Shown here piece by piece: positions 52,078 to 64,000 of a DNA stretch of 64,000 nt; position 1 is the stretch's first letter; each line of letters starts with the position of its first letter. The stretch is from Closterium sp. NIES-65 (taxonomy: Eukaryota; Streptophyta; Zygnematophyceae; Desmidiales; Closteriaceae): contig CANXME010002154.1 of NCBI GenBank assembly GCA_948144175.1, positions 134,501 to 198,500 on the forward strand, given 5' to 3'. The notes below the pieces were generated by a model. That model had not been told where the DNA came from and did not search any database. It worked only from the letters and a program-made list of their open reading frames with translations. Position numbers and translations under genes: made by a program.

Positions 52078-55000
52078 TCTCCCAGGAGCAACATAGCGAG
52101 CGAGAATGCTAAGAGGGTATGCAAGGTCAGGTCGTGTGCAGGTCATCAGGTACATGAGGCAGCCAACAAGCTCTGGATACGGGCCACTCGACTCTACGGA
52201 CTCATCCGAAGGCAGAGTTGAGAGCGAGTGGCGAGTAGACAGAGGAGTGGCCTGAGGCGAGGAGTACGTGAAGCCGAAGCGCTGAAGGACCTGCTGCACC
52301 ATGTGTGACTGAGTCAGGGTAATGGTGCGGCGTGCTCTGTCCCGGGTGATCTGCAAGCCAAGGTAGCTGCGCTGTTCACCCAGGTCTGTGCACGTGTGTC
52401 TCTTCTGTAGCTCGGACTTCACGTAGGCGAGTCCAGCAGTGTCAGCTGTGGCAAAGACCAAGTCGTCAACGTACACGAGGATGTAGAACGGCGGCAAAGA
52501 GGTGTCGGTGCGCAGAAACAGCGACGGGTCGGCAGTAGAAGGAGCAAACCCAAGAGCCGCAAGCGTAGTCCTCAGTGTGTCGCGCCACTCACGTGGCGCC
52601 TGGCGGAGACCGTAGAGTGGACGCCGGAGACTCCACTGGGTACCAGGAGGGAAAGACCCAGTGAAGCCAGGTGGGCGGCGCAGCAAGATCTCCTCGTGCA
52701 GGCTGCCCTGCAAGAAAGCTGTGCTGAAGTCGAGAGAGTGCAGCTCGTAGTCACGGTGAGCAGCAACGTGCAGTAGTACCCAAAGAGTGGTCATCTTCGG
52801 GGTGGGGGAGAAGGTCTGAAAGTAGTCAACTCCCTGCCGCTGACTGAAGCCACGTGCCACGTAACGCGCCTTGAAGATAGGCGGAGAACCCGGCGGCCGC
52901 TTCACCCCGAAGATCCACATGCCACTGACGATGTTCGCCCCACGAGGGGGGACAGCGTCAACGTAGGTGCCTGTGGACTTCCAGGAAGCCATCTCTGCAT
53001 CCATAGCTGCCTGCCACTGAGAGGAGTAGGGACCCTCTATCGCCTCCCCGTAAGAGCGCGGAGTCGGGATGTCACGTGCATCCTGGTCTCCCTCAGGGGT
53101 AAGCAGTACGGACACGAGATGACGTGAAGCAGCGGCCAAGCACTGGAACTCCTCCTGCCTGTCCTCAAGGACGTCCGTGCCAAGGGCACACTCACCCCGG
53201 ACGGACGGAGGACAGACAGACTCAGACTCAGCGACAAGACTAGCAGCGTAGTCTAGGCGACAGCGAGCAGCAAAGTCGACGAGCTCAGCAACTAGGGCAG
53301 ACGCAGCAGTGGACTCGAAAGAAGGGTCAGTGACAGCAGTAGCCAGGAGACGTGTGACAGTAGGACTGGCAGCACGAAGAGAGTCTGACTCCGGGTCGGC
53401 AAAAGCAGGAAGAGAGGACTCAGGAGGAGAAGGCAAAGGGGCATGGAGAGGAGCAGTGGACGGACGGAGAGACATCCTGTGCGTGCCAGAGACAGGAGGA
53501 GGACGCTGACGCGAACCACGACCACTAGCGGGAGCAGCACGGACAGGTGACGCAGGGCGAGACGCAGGCTCACGACACTCAGTAAGACCTCTAGTAGGAC
53601 CAGTGTAGCGAGAAGGAGCAGGCAAAGGGGAGGTAGGCTGCAACTGTAATTGTGACGGGACTGGCTGTGGACATTCTAAAGGAGGAGGAGGACCAGTAGA
53701 AGGCGGGAGACCAAGAACCTGCTGAAGGAGCGGAACGAAGTACGACCGAGGCCGCGCGGCGACGCCAGACACACCAGGTACAGCACTAGTACCCCCAGAA
53801 GGAGCACCCGCTCCAGCTGCACCTCCTGAAGCGCCAGAACCTCCAGCAGCACCAGGAGTACCCAAAGCAGGACCGCCAGCAGTAGTCCCAGCTCCAACAC
53901 CCTCAGCAGCACCAGCTCCAGTCGCACCCGCAGGCCGAGCAGCTCCAGTACTGCCAGTACGAGCACCTTCACGACCCGCGAAAGCAGCACCCTCAGTAGC
54001 CGAAGAGCCTCCAGCACCAGCAGCAGGGCTCCAGCGCCGGGAAAACCACTCGCGCAACTCCTATGGAGAGAGTGGCTCCCGCATAGACGAAGCACCCGGA
54101 GAACCCCCCGGCAGAGCACCTCCAAGCTTAGCACCCCCAGGCTCAGCACCTCCAGGCTCAGCACCTCCAGGCTCAGCAGCCCCAGGCTCAGCACCCCCAG
54201 GCCCAGCACCCCAAGGCTCAGCACCCCCAGGCTCAGCACCCCCAGGCTCAGCACCCCCAGGCTCAGCACCCCCAGTCTCAGCACCCCCAGGCTCAGCAAC
54301 CCCAGAGTCAGCACCCCCAGGCTCAGCACCCTCAGCAGCACCAGAGTCACCAGTGACCTCAACAGGCTCGACCGCGTCTACGTGGGACACACCTGAAGGG
54401 GACGGACCCTGAGGGGGGAGGGGGTCTACCGGAGGGGGACCTCGTACAAGGAAGAGGGGCGGCGGGGGGAGGGACGGAGTGCGGTAGGGGAAGAGGCGGT
54501 AGTAGGGGACCGACTCGTCAAACGTAACGTCCTGGGTGGACAGAACACGGCGAGAGGTGGGGTGGTAGAACTGCCACCCAGGCGCGTCAGGGGGGAACTC
54601 CAGGAAGACGCAAGGAGCAGCACGAGGGGACAGCTTGTCCGCAGACAAGTCGCGGACAAACGCCCGAGATCCCCAGACCCGGAACGCCGACGCATCGCCA
54701 ACCTTCCCCGTCCACAGCAAGGCTGGGGAGGTCTCCGGCCTGGAGACCCTGGGGTGTAGGTTGATCTGATGCGCCGCGTACCTCACCGCAAACGGCCACA
54801 GAAAATTGGGAGCAGCCGCATGCATCATAGACGTACGAGCGACGTCCATGACCATGCCAATGCAACGCTCAGCAATCCCATTTTGCTGCGAGGAGTTTGG
54901 AAGCATGAAGGTCTGACGAATTCCTCGTGCGCGACAGTAGGCTCTCAGAAGGCCAGAAGAAAACTCTCCGCCTCTGTCCGAGTGCAGACGCAGAACAAGA

Positions 55001-57432
55001 AAGTCCGAGCCAAAGCTCTGCCTGAGCAAGAGACGAGCTGCGTGGATCCAGTCGATCAGCACCTCAGTGACATCACCCTTGCTGCGCAAGGGGAAGACTG
55101 CGGTGTAACACGAGTAGTCGTCAACAACGAGCAGGAAGTAGCGCTCGTGACCCTGTCCACGGACGCGGGCTGGGCCCCATTCGTCCATGTGAAGCGTCTG
55201 CAACGGGGCCTCTATCGGAGGAAACTTGGAGGAGTGAGGGGCAGCACGCTGGCGCCCCTCGACACCGGGGACACAGGTAGGGCGAGGGCCCTGAGGAAGG
55301 GGAGGGAGGGACCGGGGAAGACCAGACACAAGAAGACGGGAGGCCATGCCTCTGAGTCGAAGCAGGGAGGGGTGACCAAGGCGGTGGTGCCAGAGGAGAG
55401 TCTCGTGAGACAGGAGGCAGACTCAGGACCAGACCTGGACGCTGCAGCAAACACCTGACCCGACGCAGCGATCCTACCAGACTCCACAACTGGAGGAGAC
55501 GCAGTGGTCTGTGTATACAGGCTCGACCCCGGCTGACGGGTAAACGTAGCCAGGTGTCGGCCTGTGCTAGCCTCTGTGCAGTGCGTCACCCGCTGACGCA
55601 CAGGAGTGAACTGGTGTACTCCCCCATCCTGTAGGTCAGCACCACTCACCAGGTTCGTAGAGAACGAGGGGAGGTAGAGACCAGACAGGGTGCCAGAGGG
55701 AGCCGCCGGACACGGGAGGACTGCGGAGAAGTGAGACAGGACAGGACCCCCTGAGGGGTTAGCGAGAGACACCGCAACCGGCCGACTAAGCGGCGTGAGT
55801 GTGGTGCGGTCCTGAAAGAAGGAGCGAGAAGCCCCAGAGTCAAGGGTGAAGGTGAGGGAGGCCGAAGCCGACGTAGTACCAGAGAGCGCTGACTCACCAG
55901 TACCTGAGGACGCAGACGCACTAGCACCTAGAGCAGCAGCATCGCAAGCACCTAGGGCAGCCGCCTCACCAGTACCTAGAGCAGCAGTCTCAATGCCCAG
56001 ATCGGGCGGGAAACACTGGTAACAGTCACCCTCATCACTAATAGACACAGCATACATGGCATAAAGAATAGCATCAAAATCAAGATCATAGATAGCAACT
56101 CCCGCCCTAGACAGCTCGCCCCAGCGAGGGATCTCTGTGGCCTCCGGGAACTTGCGACGCCACGCGTCCGTCAGGCGGCCAAAACAACGCTGGGTGGGGT
56201 GCGCACCCCCACAATGCTCACCCGCACGGTCGCCGGTGCGCACGACGTAGGTGCACGGACCAAAAACCCCACCCCGCTGACGTGCAGTGTACCACTCACG
56301 GAGCTGGTGAGGAGACAGGGTCTCACGACCGCGCTGCTGCTGCGGGCGCTGACTACCACTGGAGCCACTCCTCTGCGTAGACCCGCGACCAGCTCCACCG
56401 CCACCCCCGCCGCCTCCACCGCCTCCGCCACCTCCGCTACTACCGTCGCCTCCTTCACTGCCACCACCTCCGCTACTTCCGCTCCCACTTCCACCGCCTC
56501 CGCCGCCTCCGCCTCCCTTGCCGCCACCGACACCTCCACCCCCACCTCCACTCCCATCACCACCCCCACTTTCCCCGCCGCCTCCACCTCCACCTCCATC
56601 GCCCCCCTCGCTCCTCCAGTGCCCTCACCCCCCCTGCCTTTGCCAGAGCGGCGTCGCCCGCTAGGGGCAGACGCCGCACCGACCGACTCAAGCCCAAGGA
56701 GGTCGGCCGTAGCAGCAGAGGCAACAGAGGGCAGAAGGGGGGAGGGGGAACACCCCTCAAAGATGGGGGTGCGCGGGTCACCTCGAGAGGCCCCTACAGC
56801 GACTATGCTCTTCTCGGCCGCTAGGAGGGACTTCTCGAGGAGGTCAACAGTGAGAGTGGTGGGACAGACTGAGAGAAAGTGGTCCCTAACTACGCGAAGT
56901 GAGTCAAGGAGGCGAGTGACTATGTAGTAGAGAGTGATGTACATGGGGGGGGGGGGGGGGGGGGGGGGGGGGGTCTTGGCGCAGAAGTCAGCAGGAAGCG
57001 CAGCGCGGTAGCGAGTGTCACTAGTGCGGAGGTGCGTAATGAGGTCAGCGACTGTGGGAAAGGCAGCAAGCTCAGGGAAGAGGTACGGTAGCATGAGACG
57101 GCTCAGTGCAGCAGTGGTAGTGGAGGAGTAGCGCGCAACTACAGCGTCGTACAAGGTCTGAGCACTCTTGTACTGACTAAAGTGCGCACGCTCGGAGGTA
57201 GGGAGGTGGCGACGCACAGCAAGACGTGCAGTAGCATCGCGCGTGGCCCACTGGGAGCGAACAGTGGCGTCAGCATCAGCAGCAGGGGCAGGAGAGGCGC
57301 CCGAGGTGAGGTCAAAGAGAGAGAGACCGTCTGCCCTATCGCACTGTAAGAACAGCTGCAGGTCATCTACCCAGACCTCAAAGTCAATGGCTCGACTCCA
57401 GCGTCAAAAGCGAGGACACTAGGGGCAGCCAT
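52078..57432 (-). pseudogene. C4 copia gag-pol polyprotein, broken
   Basis: Gag starts at 57432 with MAAPSVLAFDAG and shifts frame near 57393. The 57217-56171 frame carries the gag core, with a run of Pro encoded by a G29 tract at 56945-56973. Protease ([12 protein letters not shown]) is in 56243-55212. Integrase ([33 protein letters not shown]) and the hinge repeats are in 55347-54061, which ends in a TAG at 54061-54063 where C1 has Gln. The frame then continues as RT from 54057 to 52078 with YVDDLVFA intact at about 52465. Because at least three frame breaks separate the domains, no full polyprotein can be made. Confidence 0.92.
56945..56973 (-). repeat. G29 homopolymer in C4 gag
   Basis: Twenty-nine consecutive G residues on the plus strand encode Pro residues on the minus strand, just before MYITLYY of gag. 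The same site has G12 in C2 (33335-33346) and only short G runs in C3 and C1. An expanded mononucleotide run or an assembly error are both possible. Confidence 0.9.
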
Positions 57433-58320
57433 GACCATAGTAGACTAGCAGTGCAACAGTATGGTGGGGGCAGTGCAGTAAAAGGGCACTGTGCTCACCG
57501 GACAGGGCAGCTCGGGCGGCTCGACAGTAGGGCGGCTCGGCAGCTCGGCGGCTCGGCGACTGGGCGGCTGGGCGGCTCGGCTGCAGTGATGCTCGGCGGC
57601 CCGGCGGCTCGACTGTACGGCGGCTCGGCTGCTGGATGGCTCGGCTATTCGGCTGTCCGGCTGCTCGGTTGCCCGGGCGGCTCGGGGGTGCTGCTGCAGG
57701 GCGGCTCGGCGATCGGGGGGGTGGGGCGGGTCGGGCAGCAGCAGAGGGCGGCGGGGCCGCAGATGAGAGCGGCGGGGCCGCAGCTGAGAGCGGCGGGGCC
57801 GCAGCAGAGGGCGGCGGGGCCGCAGGCGAAAGCGGCGGGGCCGCAGCTGAGAGCGGTGGGGCCGTAGTAGAGGGCGGCGGGGCCGCAGGTGAACTTGGCG
57901 GGGCCGTAGCTGAGAGCGGGGGGGGGGGGCGCAGTAGAGGGCGGCTAGGCCGCAGAGAAGGGCGGCAGGGGCCGCAGCACTTGAGGGCGGCGGAGCCGCA
58001 GTTGAGGGTGGCGGGCCGCAGGCGAGAGCGGCGGGGCCGTGAGGAAGGCGGCGACGGGCCGCTACTAGGGCGGCGACGGGGCCGCTGGTGAACAGGCGGC
58101 TCGACGCGGCCCTTAGGGCTGCGCGCCGCGACAGTAAGGGTGGCGCGACGGGCCGCTAAGGGCGGCGCGACAGGTCGCTAAGGGGACGCGACTGGGCCGC
58201 TAGGAAGGGCGCGACCCTAGGCGCGCTTCGGGCAGGGGCAGGACGCGCCCTGGGCAGGAAAAAAAAAGGTGATCGGTGGGCCCTAGGAACAGTTCCCAGA
58301 GGGGAACCTGCTCGATACCA
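57433..58320 (-). repeat. C4 5' leader with GC-rich tandem repeats and primer site
   Basis: From 57510 to 57700 there are CGGCTCGGC-type units. From 57745 to 57910 there are 21-bp units such as GAGAGCGGCGGGGCCGCAGCT. From 58020 to 58200 there is a looser GGCGACGGGCCGCTA array. The last bases read TGGTATCGAGCAGGTTC on the minus strand, the primer-binding site at 58304-58320. Confidence 0.83.
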
Positions 58321-58451
58321 TGAGAAAGTGTGAACGAGAATGAATGAACTATGAATGAAGTGGGTACAAGTACTAACCCTAATTGGGCTGTACCCCCTAT
58401 GGGATACCCCACTACAGCCTACACAAAACCATAAGCTATAATGTTCTGACA
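58321..58451 (-). repeat. C4 5' LTR, 131 bp
   Basis: Begins TGAGAAAGTGTGAACG and ends ATGTTCTGACA on the plus strand. An 18-bp spacer (58452-58469) separates it from the 3' LTR of C5. Confidence 0.9.
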
Positions 58452-58469
58452 AAACCCTGTACAACTAGG

Positions 58470-58600
58470 TGTGAAGCAAGGAAAACAGGAATGAAATGAC
58501 TAAGTCAGAGTTGGGTACAAATACAACCCTAGAAAGCTGTACCCCATATGTGCTACCCCACTATAGCCTACAAACATGCATCAGTCATAATACTCTGACA
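58470..58600 (-). repeat. C5 3' LTR, 131 bp
   Basis: Begins TGTGAAGCAAGGAAAAC and ends ATACTCTGACA on the plus strand. It is followed by the conserved CACCCCCATAGGC block that is the polypurine-tract region on the minus strand. Confidence 0.9.
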
Positions 58601-58806
58601 CACCCCCATAGGCAAAGTGGGGGAGAACAAGGGGTCACAAGACCAGTCAAGCAAAGCAAAGCAAGCTCAGGGTGGATCACAACGTCACCACACAGTCCGA
58701 GCACAAGAGCAGGGCCAGAGGCCAGTTCACATGCAGGAGTACAGACATATATATAAAACTAGACAAGCAAGAGCAGGTATATATATATGTCACAGTACAA
58801 GTGAAG

Positions 58807-61800
58807 TCAAGAGGAGAGCAAGTGAGGCAAGACAGGTACAAGACCCAGCTGGGTGCAAAAGCGCTGATGGTCACAAGGCGCGAGTGCCTTGGTGAACACA
58901 TCAGCAGTGTTGGCCTCAGAGGCCACGTACGCAAGTCGCAACTGACCACGCTGCTGCAGCTCACGAGCAAGGAAGTAGCGGAGAGCAATGTGCTTCGTTC
59001 TGTGCTCCAAGCGCTGCTCTCGACACAAGACCAGCATGGCCTTGTTGTCTACGTACAGCACTGGAGGAGAACGAGGCGGCTCTCCAAGGTCAGTCAGCAG
59101 GTAGGTGAGCCAGCGAAGCTCCTGTGCAGCCATGGCCCCGGCGTAGATCTCAGCCTCACAACTGGAGCCGAGAACCGAAGACGAGCGAGTAGACCGCCAC
59201 GAGACAGAGCCGGAACCAAGGCTGAAGGTGTAACCCTGTGACGACCGCTGCGTAGCCTGGTCGTCAGCCCAAGAAGCGTCCGCGTGGCCGGTAAGGACCA
59301 CTGGACTCCGCCCTCCAAGCACTAGCCCCATGCCCGACGTACTGCACAGGTAGCGCAATACCCTCTTCGCTGCAGCCATGTGCTCCGGTCTGTGTCTCCC
59401 AGGAGCAACATAGCGTGCAAGAATGCTCAGAGGGTATGCAAGGTCAGGTCGTGTGCAGGTCATCAGGTACATGAGGCAGCCAACAAGCTCTGCATACGGA
59501 CCACTCGACTCTACGGACTCATCCGAAGGCAGAGCTGAGAGTGAGTGGCGAGTAGGCAGAGGAGTGGCCTGAGGCGAGGAGTACGTGAAGCCGAAGCGCT
59601 GAAGGACCTGCTGCACCATGTGTGACTGAGTCAAGGTAATGGTGCGGCGTGCTCTGTCCCGAGTGATCTGCAAGCCAAGGTAGCTGCGCAGTTCACCCAG
59701 GTCTGTGCACGTGTGTCTCTTCAGCAGCTCGGACTTCACGTAGGCGAGTCCAGCAGTGTCCGCTGTGGCAAAGACCAAGTCGTCGACGTACACGAGGATG
59801 TAGAACGGCGGCAGGGAAGTGTCGGTGCGAAGAAACAGCGACGGGTCAGCAGTAGAAGGAGCAAACCCAAGAGCCGCAAGCGTAGTCCTCAGTGTGTCGT
59901 GCCACTCACGCGGTGCCTGGCGGAGACCGTAGACTGGCCGTCGGAGGCTCCACTGGGTGCCAGGAGGGAAAGTCCCAGTGAAGCCAGGTGGACGGCGAAG
60001 CCAGATCTCCTCGTGCAGGCTACCCTGCAAGAACGCAGTGCTGAAGTCGAGAGAGTGAAGCTCGTAGTCGCGCTGAGCGGCTATGTGCAGCAGCACCCGA
60101 AGAGTAGTCATCTTCGGGGTGGGAGAGAAGGTCTGAAAGTAGTCAACTCCCTGCCGCTGACTGAAGCCACGAGCAACGTACCGTGCCTTGAAGACAGGTG
60201 GAGAGCCCGGCGGCCGCTTCACCCTGAAGATCCACATGCCACTGACGATGTTCGCCCCAGGAGGGGGAACCGCGTCAACGTAGGTGCCTGTGGACTTCCA
60301 GGAAGCCATCTCTGCATCCATAGCTGCCTGCCACTGAGAGGAGTAGGGACCCTCTACGGCCTCCGCGTAAGAACGCGGAGTCGGGATGTCAAGTGCATCC
60401 GGGTCTCCCTCAGGGGCAAGCAGTACAGACGCGAGATGAGGTGAAGCAGCCGCTAGACACTGTAACTCCTCCTGCCTGTCCTCTAGGACGTCCGTGCCAA
60501 GAGCACACTCACCCCCGACGGACGGAGGACAGACAGACGCAGACTCAGCAACAAGACTAGCAGCGTAGTCGAGACGACAGCGAGCAGCAAAGTCGACGAG
60601 CTCAGCGACTAGAGCAGACGCAGCAGTGGACTCAAAAGAGGGGTCAGTGACGACAGTAGCAAGCAGACACGTGACAGTAGGACTGGCAGCACGAAGAGAG
60701 TCCGACTCAGGGTCGGCAAGCGCAGGAAGAGAGGACTCAAGAGGAGAAGGCAAAGGGGCACGTAGAGGAGCAGTGGACGGACGCAAAGACATCCGGTGCG
60801 TGCCAGGGACAGGAGGAGGACGCTGACGCGAACTGCGACCACTAGCGCGAGCAGCACGAACAACCGACGCGGGACGAGACGCAGGCTCACGACGCTCAGC
60901 AAGACCTCCAGTAGGACCAGTGTAAGGAGAGGGAGCAGGCAGTGGAGAGGAAGGCTCCAGCAGGGACTGCGACTGGACAGGCGGTGGACCCTCTACTGGA
61001 GGAGAAAGACCAAGAACCTGCTGCAGGAGCGGAACGAAGTACGGCCGAGGCCGCGCGGCAGCTCAAGACTCAGCAGGGACAGCACCAGCACCCTCAGCGA
61101 CAGCACCAGCGCCACCCACACCTCCAGCGGCAGGACCAACAGCAGTAGGCTCAGCACCAACGCCCTTAGCAGCTCCAGCTCCAGAAGGACCCGCAGGTCC
61201 AGCAGCCCCGGGACCGGCAGCACCCGCACCCTCGACGGTCGAAGAAGCTCCAGCTCCAGCTCCAGCAGCACCTCCAGACTCAGCAGCACGCCTCCAGCGG
61301 CGAGCGAACCACTCGCGCAGCTACTGTGGAGAGAGGGGCTCCCGGCGAGACGCAGCAGCAGGAGAAACCCCAGGCTCAGCAGCTCCAGACGCAGCACCCT
61401 CAGGCTCAGCAGCTCCCAGCTCAGCACCCCCAGGCTCAGCAGCTCCCGACCCAGCACCCCCAGACCCAGCACCTCCAGGCACAGCACCCCCCGGCTCAGC
61501 ACCCCCAGGCTCCGCACCCTCCGCAGTAGCACCCTCAGGCCCAGCACCCCCAGCAGTAGCACCCCCACGCTCAGCACCCCCGCGCACAGCACCCCCAGAG
61601 TCAGCACCCCCAGGCTCAGCACCCGCAGCAGCACCAGAGTCACCAGTAACCTCGACCGGGTCAACGGCGTCTACCTGGGACACACCTGAGGGGGCAGGAA
61701 CCTGAGGGGGGAGGGGGTCTACCGGGGGGGGGAACCGGCACAAGGAAGTCCGGGGGAGGGGGGAGGGAAGGAGTGCGGTAGGGGAAGAGACGGTAGAAGG

Positions 61801-64000
61801 GGACGGACTCGTCGAACGTGACGTCCTAGGAGGAAAGAACACGACGAGAGGAGGGGTGGTAAAACTGCCACCCTGGGGCGTCAGTGGGGAAGCCAAGGAA
61901 GACACAGGGAGCAGCACGAGGGGACAGCTTGTCCGCAGACAAGTCGCGGACAAACGCCCGAGATCCCCAGACACGGAACACAGACGCATCGCCAACCTTC
62001 CCCGTCCACAGCAAGGCTGGGGACATCGCAGGCCGAGAGACCCGGGGGTGAAGGTTGAGCTGATGCGCCGCGTACCTCACCGCAAACGGCCACAGAAAAT
62101 GGGGGGCAGCCGCATGCATCATGGACGTACGAGCGACATCCATGACCATGCCAATGCGGCGCTCAGCAATCCCATTTTGCTGTGGTGAGTCCGGAAGCGT
62201 GAAGGTCTGGCGGATCCCCCGTGCACGACAGTAGTCCCGCAGAAGGCGAGAAGAGAACTCTCCGCCTCTGTCAGAGTGCAGACGCAGAACAGGAAAGTCC
62301 GAGCCGAAGCTCTTCCTGAGCTGGAGACGAGCCTCGCGGATCCAGTCGATCAGCACCTCAGTGACCGCACCCTTGCTGCGCAAGGGGAGGACGGTGGTGT
62401 AACGCGAGTAGTCGTCAACCACCAACAGGAAGTAGCGCTCGTAATCCTGCCCACGGACGGGGGCTGGGCCCCACACATCCATGTGAAGCGTCTGCAGGGG
62501 AGCCTCTGTCGGGGGGAAGTGGGAGGAGTGAGGAGTAGCCCGGAGGCGACCCTCGACACAGGGGACACAGGAAGGTCCTGGCCCGGAGGGGAGAGGAGGG
62601 AGAGACTGGGGAAGACCAGAGACAAGGACACGGGAAGCCATGCTCCGAAGACGGGGCAAGGTGGGGTGGCCAAGACGGTGGTGCCACAGGAGAGTCTCGT
62701 GAGACAGGAGGCGACAAGAACAGGGGGCAGACTCAGGACCTGACCGGGACGCAGCAGCAAGCACCTGACCCGACGCAGCCACCTGACCAGACGCAGGGAC
62801 AGGAGGAGACTCAACGGTCAGGGTGTAGAGACTCGACCCCGGCCGACGCGAGAACGTGGCCAGGTGTCGGCCTGTGCGTGCCTCCGTGCAGTGGGTCACC
62901 CGCTGCCTCGCAGGAGTGAACTGGTGAACCCCCACATCCTGCAGGTCCGCTCCACTCACCAAGTTCGTAGAGAACGAGGGAAGGTACAGACCCGACAGGG
63001 TGCCCGAAGGGGCAGCCGGACACGGGAGGACAGTGGAGAAGTGAGACAGGACAGGACCCCCAGAGGGGTCAGCAAGGGAGACCGCAACCGGCCGGCCGAG
63101 CGGCGTAAGGGTAGTGCGGTCTCGAAAGAAGGAGCGAGAAGCTCCGGAGTCAAGTGTGAAAGTGAGGGAGGACGAGGACGACGTAGTACCTGAGAGCGCA
63201 GTCTCACGAGTACCTGAGAGCACAGACGCACTGGCACCTAGAGCAGCAGCCTCACAAGCACCTAGCGCAGCAGTACCAATGCCCGGGTCGGGCTGGAAAC
63301 AACGGTAACCCTCATTCTCCTCACTATAATCCACAACATACATAGCAGCAAGGATAGCATCAAAATCAAGATCAAAGATCGCTACACCAGCCCTGAGAAG
63401 CTCATCCCAGCGAGGGATCTCACTAGCCCCAGGGAACTGCTGACGCCAAGCGTCCGTCAGGCGGCCAAAGCAGCGCTGGGTGGCGTGGGCACCCCCACAC
63501 TGCTCACCCGCGCGGTCGCCGGAACGAAGAACGTAGGTGCAGGGACCAGTACCCCCACCCCTCTGACGCCCAGCGTACCACTCACGAAGCTGCTGAGGCG
63601 GAGGGATGTCCCGCGAGCGCTGCTGCTGCTGCCGCTGCGAGCGCTGGCCACCACCACCGCCGCTACGCTGCTGGGTACCACCTCGACCAGCTCCACCTCC
63701 TCCACCACCACCGCCTCCTCCGCTGCCGCCTCCACCGCCTCCACCTCCGCCGCCTCCACCACCGCCGCTGCCTCCACCACCACCGCTGGCACCACCACCA
63801 CCGTCTCCGCCGGTGCTGCCACCACCACCACCACCCCCGCCACTAGTCCCGCCGCCACCCCCACTCCCTCCGCCGCCACCGCCGCCACCGCCACCGCCCC
63901 CTCCAGCTCCACCCGCGCCCTTGCCCCCCTTGCCCTTGCTGGAGCGACGTCTCCCACTAGGGGCAGACGCCGCGCCGACCGACTCAAGACCAAGCAGGTC
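58807..64000 (-). pseudogene. C5 copia gag-pol polyprotein, broken, partial
   Basis: From the window edge: the gag Gly-rich linker and Cys/His region (63993-63457), then protease and integrase in one frame (63343-61826) with [35 protein letters not shown] and [10 protein letters not shown]. This frame ends in a TAG at 61826-61828 where C1 has Gln ([10 protein letters not shown]). A frameshift near 61740 precedes the hinge repeats. A TAG at about 61321 replaces Glu of PQELREW, and a TGA near 61062 follows. RT and RNase H (58807-60792, 661 codons from an internal Met) are intact, with [27 protein letters not shown] and DNKAML. The RT-RNase H half is well preserved, but the element cannot make a full polyprotein. 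Confidence 0.93.

Larger units (their letters stand above)
52078..58451 (-). mobile_element. Ty1/copia element C4, 3'-truncated
   Basis: C4 keeps its 5' LTR (58321-58451), leader and most of gag-pol. It is cut at 52078 inside the RT-RNase H connection (after RYVAPGR) and lacks RNase H, the 3' UTR and the 3' LTR. It is most similar to C1 and C5. Confidence 0.92.
58470..64000 (-). mobile_element. Ty1/copia element C5, runs off window
   Basis: C5 has its 3' LTR at 58470-58600 and a conserved 3' UTR (58601-58806). Gag-pol is readable to the window edge in the gag Gly-rich linker; the gag start, leader and 5' LTR lie beyond 64000. Confidence 0.93.

Overview
The window is nuclear DNA of a eukaryote and is almost entirely transposable-element and satellite sequence. 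GC-rich Ty1/copia and Ty3/gypsy polyproteins, primer-binding sites matching plant initiator-Met tRNA, a chromodomain-bearing gypsy pol and an L1-type LINE with a zf-RVT-like tail point to the green lineage. I suspect a streptophyte alga (Closterium-like), but this is an impression of the copia family and not shown by the sequence. No rRNA, tRNA or CRISPR was recognised.

Layout. 1-94: start of a minus-strand gene with a signal peptide, cut by the window edge. 95-2574: intergenic DNA holding one copy of an unclassified dispersed repeat (766-1318). 2575-8520: a 15-bp minisatellite followed by about 252 copies of a 21-bp unit, all in one 1,941-codon plus-strand frame. 8521-9925: non-coding, with a GT-rich stretch, a 138-bp foldback element and small repeated hairpin motifs. 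9926-15449: gypsy chromovirus A (two 280-bp LTRs), decayed and carrying a solo LTR. 15450-24577: gypsy remnant B, which shares an LTR with A and is split by intact copia element C1 (16011-23451; identical 133-bp LTRs). 24577-25085: second copy of the dispersed repeat. 25086-28960: decayed LINE. 29135-34356: decayed copia C2. 34357-34535: oppositely oriented LTR and leader fragment. 34536-51945: copia C3, split by copia D (34724-44973, TSD AAGAA), which is itself split by plus-strand copia E (36581-42756). 52078-58451: copia C4, missing its 3' end. 58470-64000: copia C5, running off the window.

How it fits together. Five copies of one copia family (C1-C5) lie on the minus strand; only C1 has an uninterrupted gag-pol frame. 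Insertions are nested (A with a solo LTR; B with C1; C3 with D with E), and LTR divergence orders them with C1 youngest, E intermediate and D older. Many nonsense codons in the dead copies are CAG-to-TAG changes, as expected from deamination of methylated cytosine. Apart from the partial gene at the left edge and possibly the 21-bp-repeat frame, no host gene is apparent.
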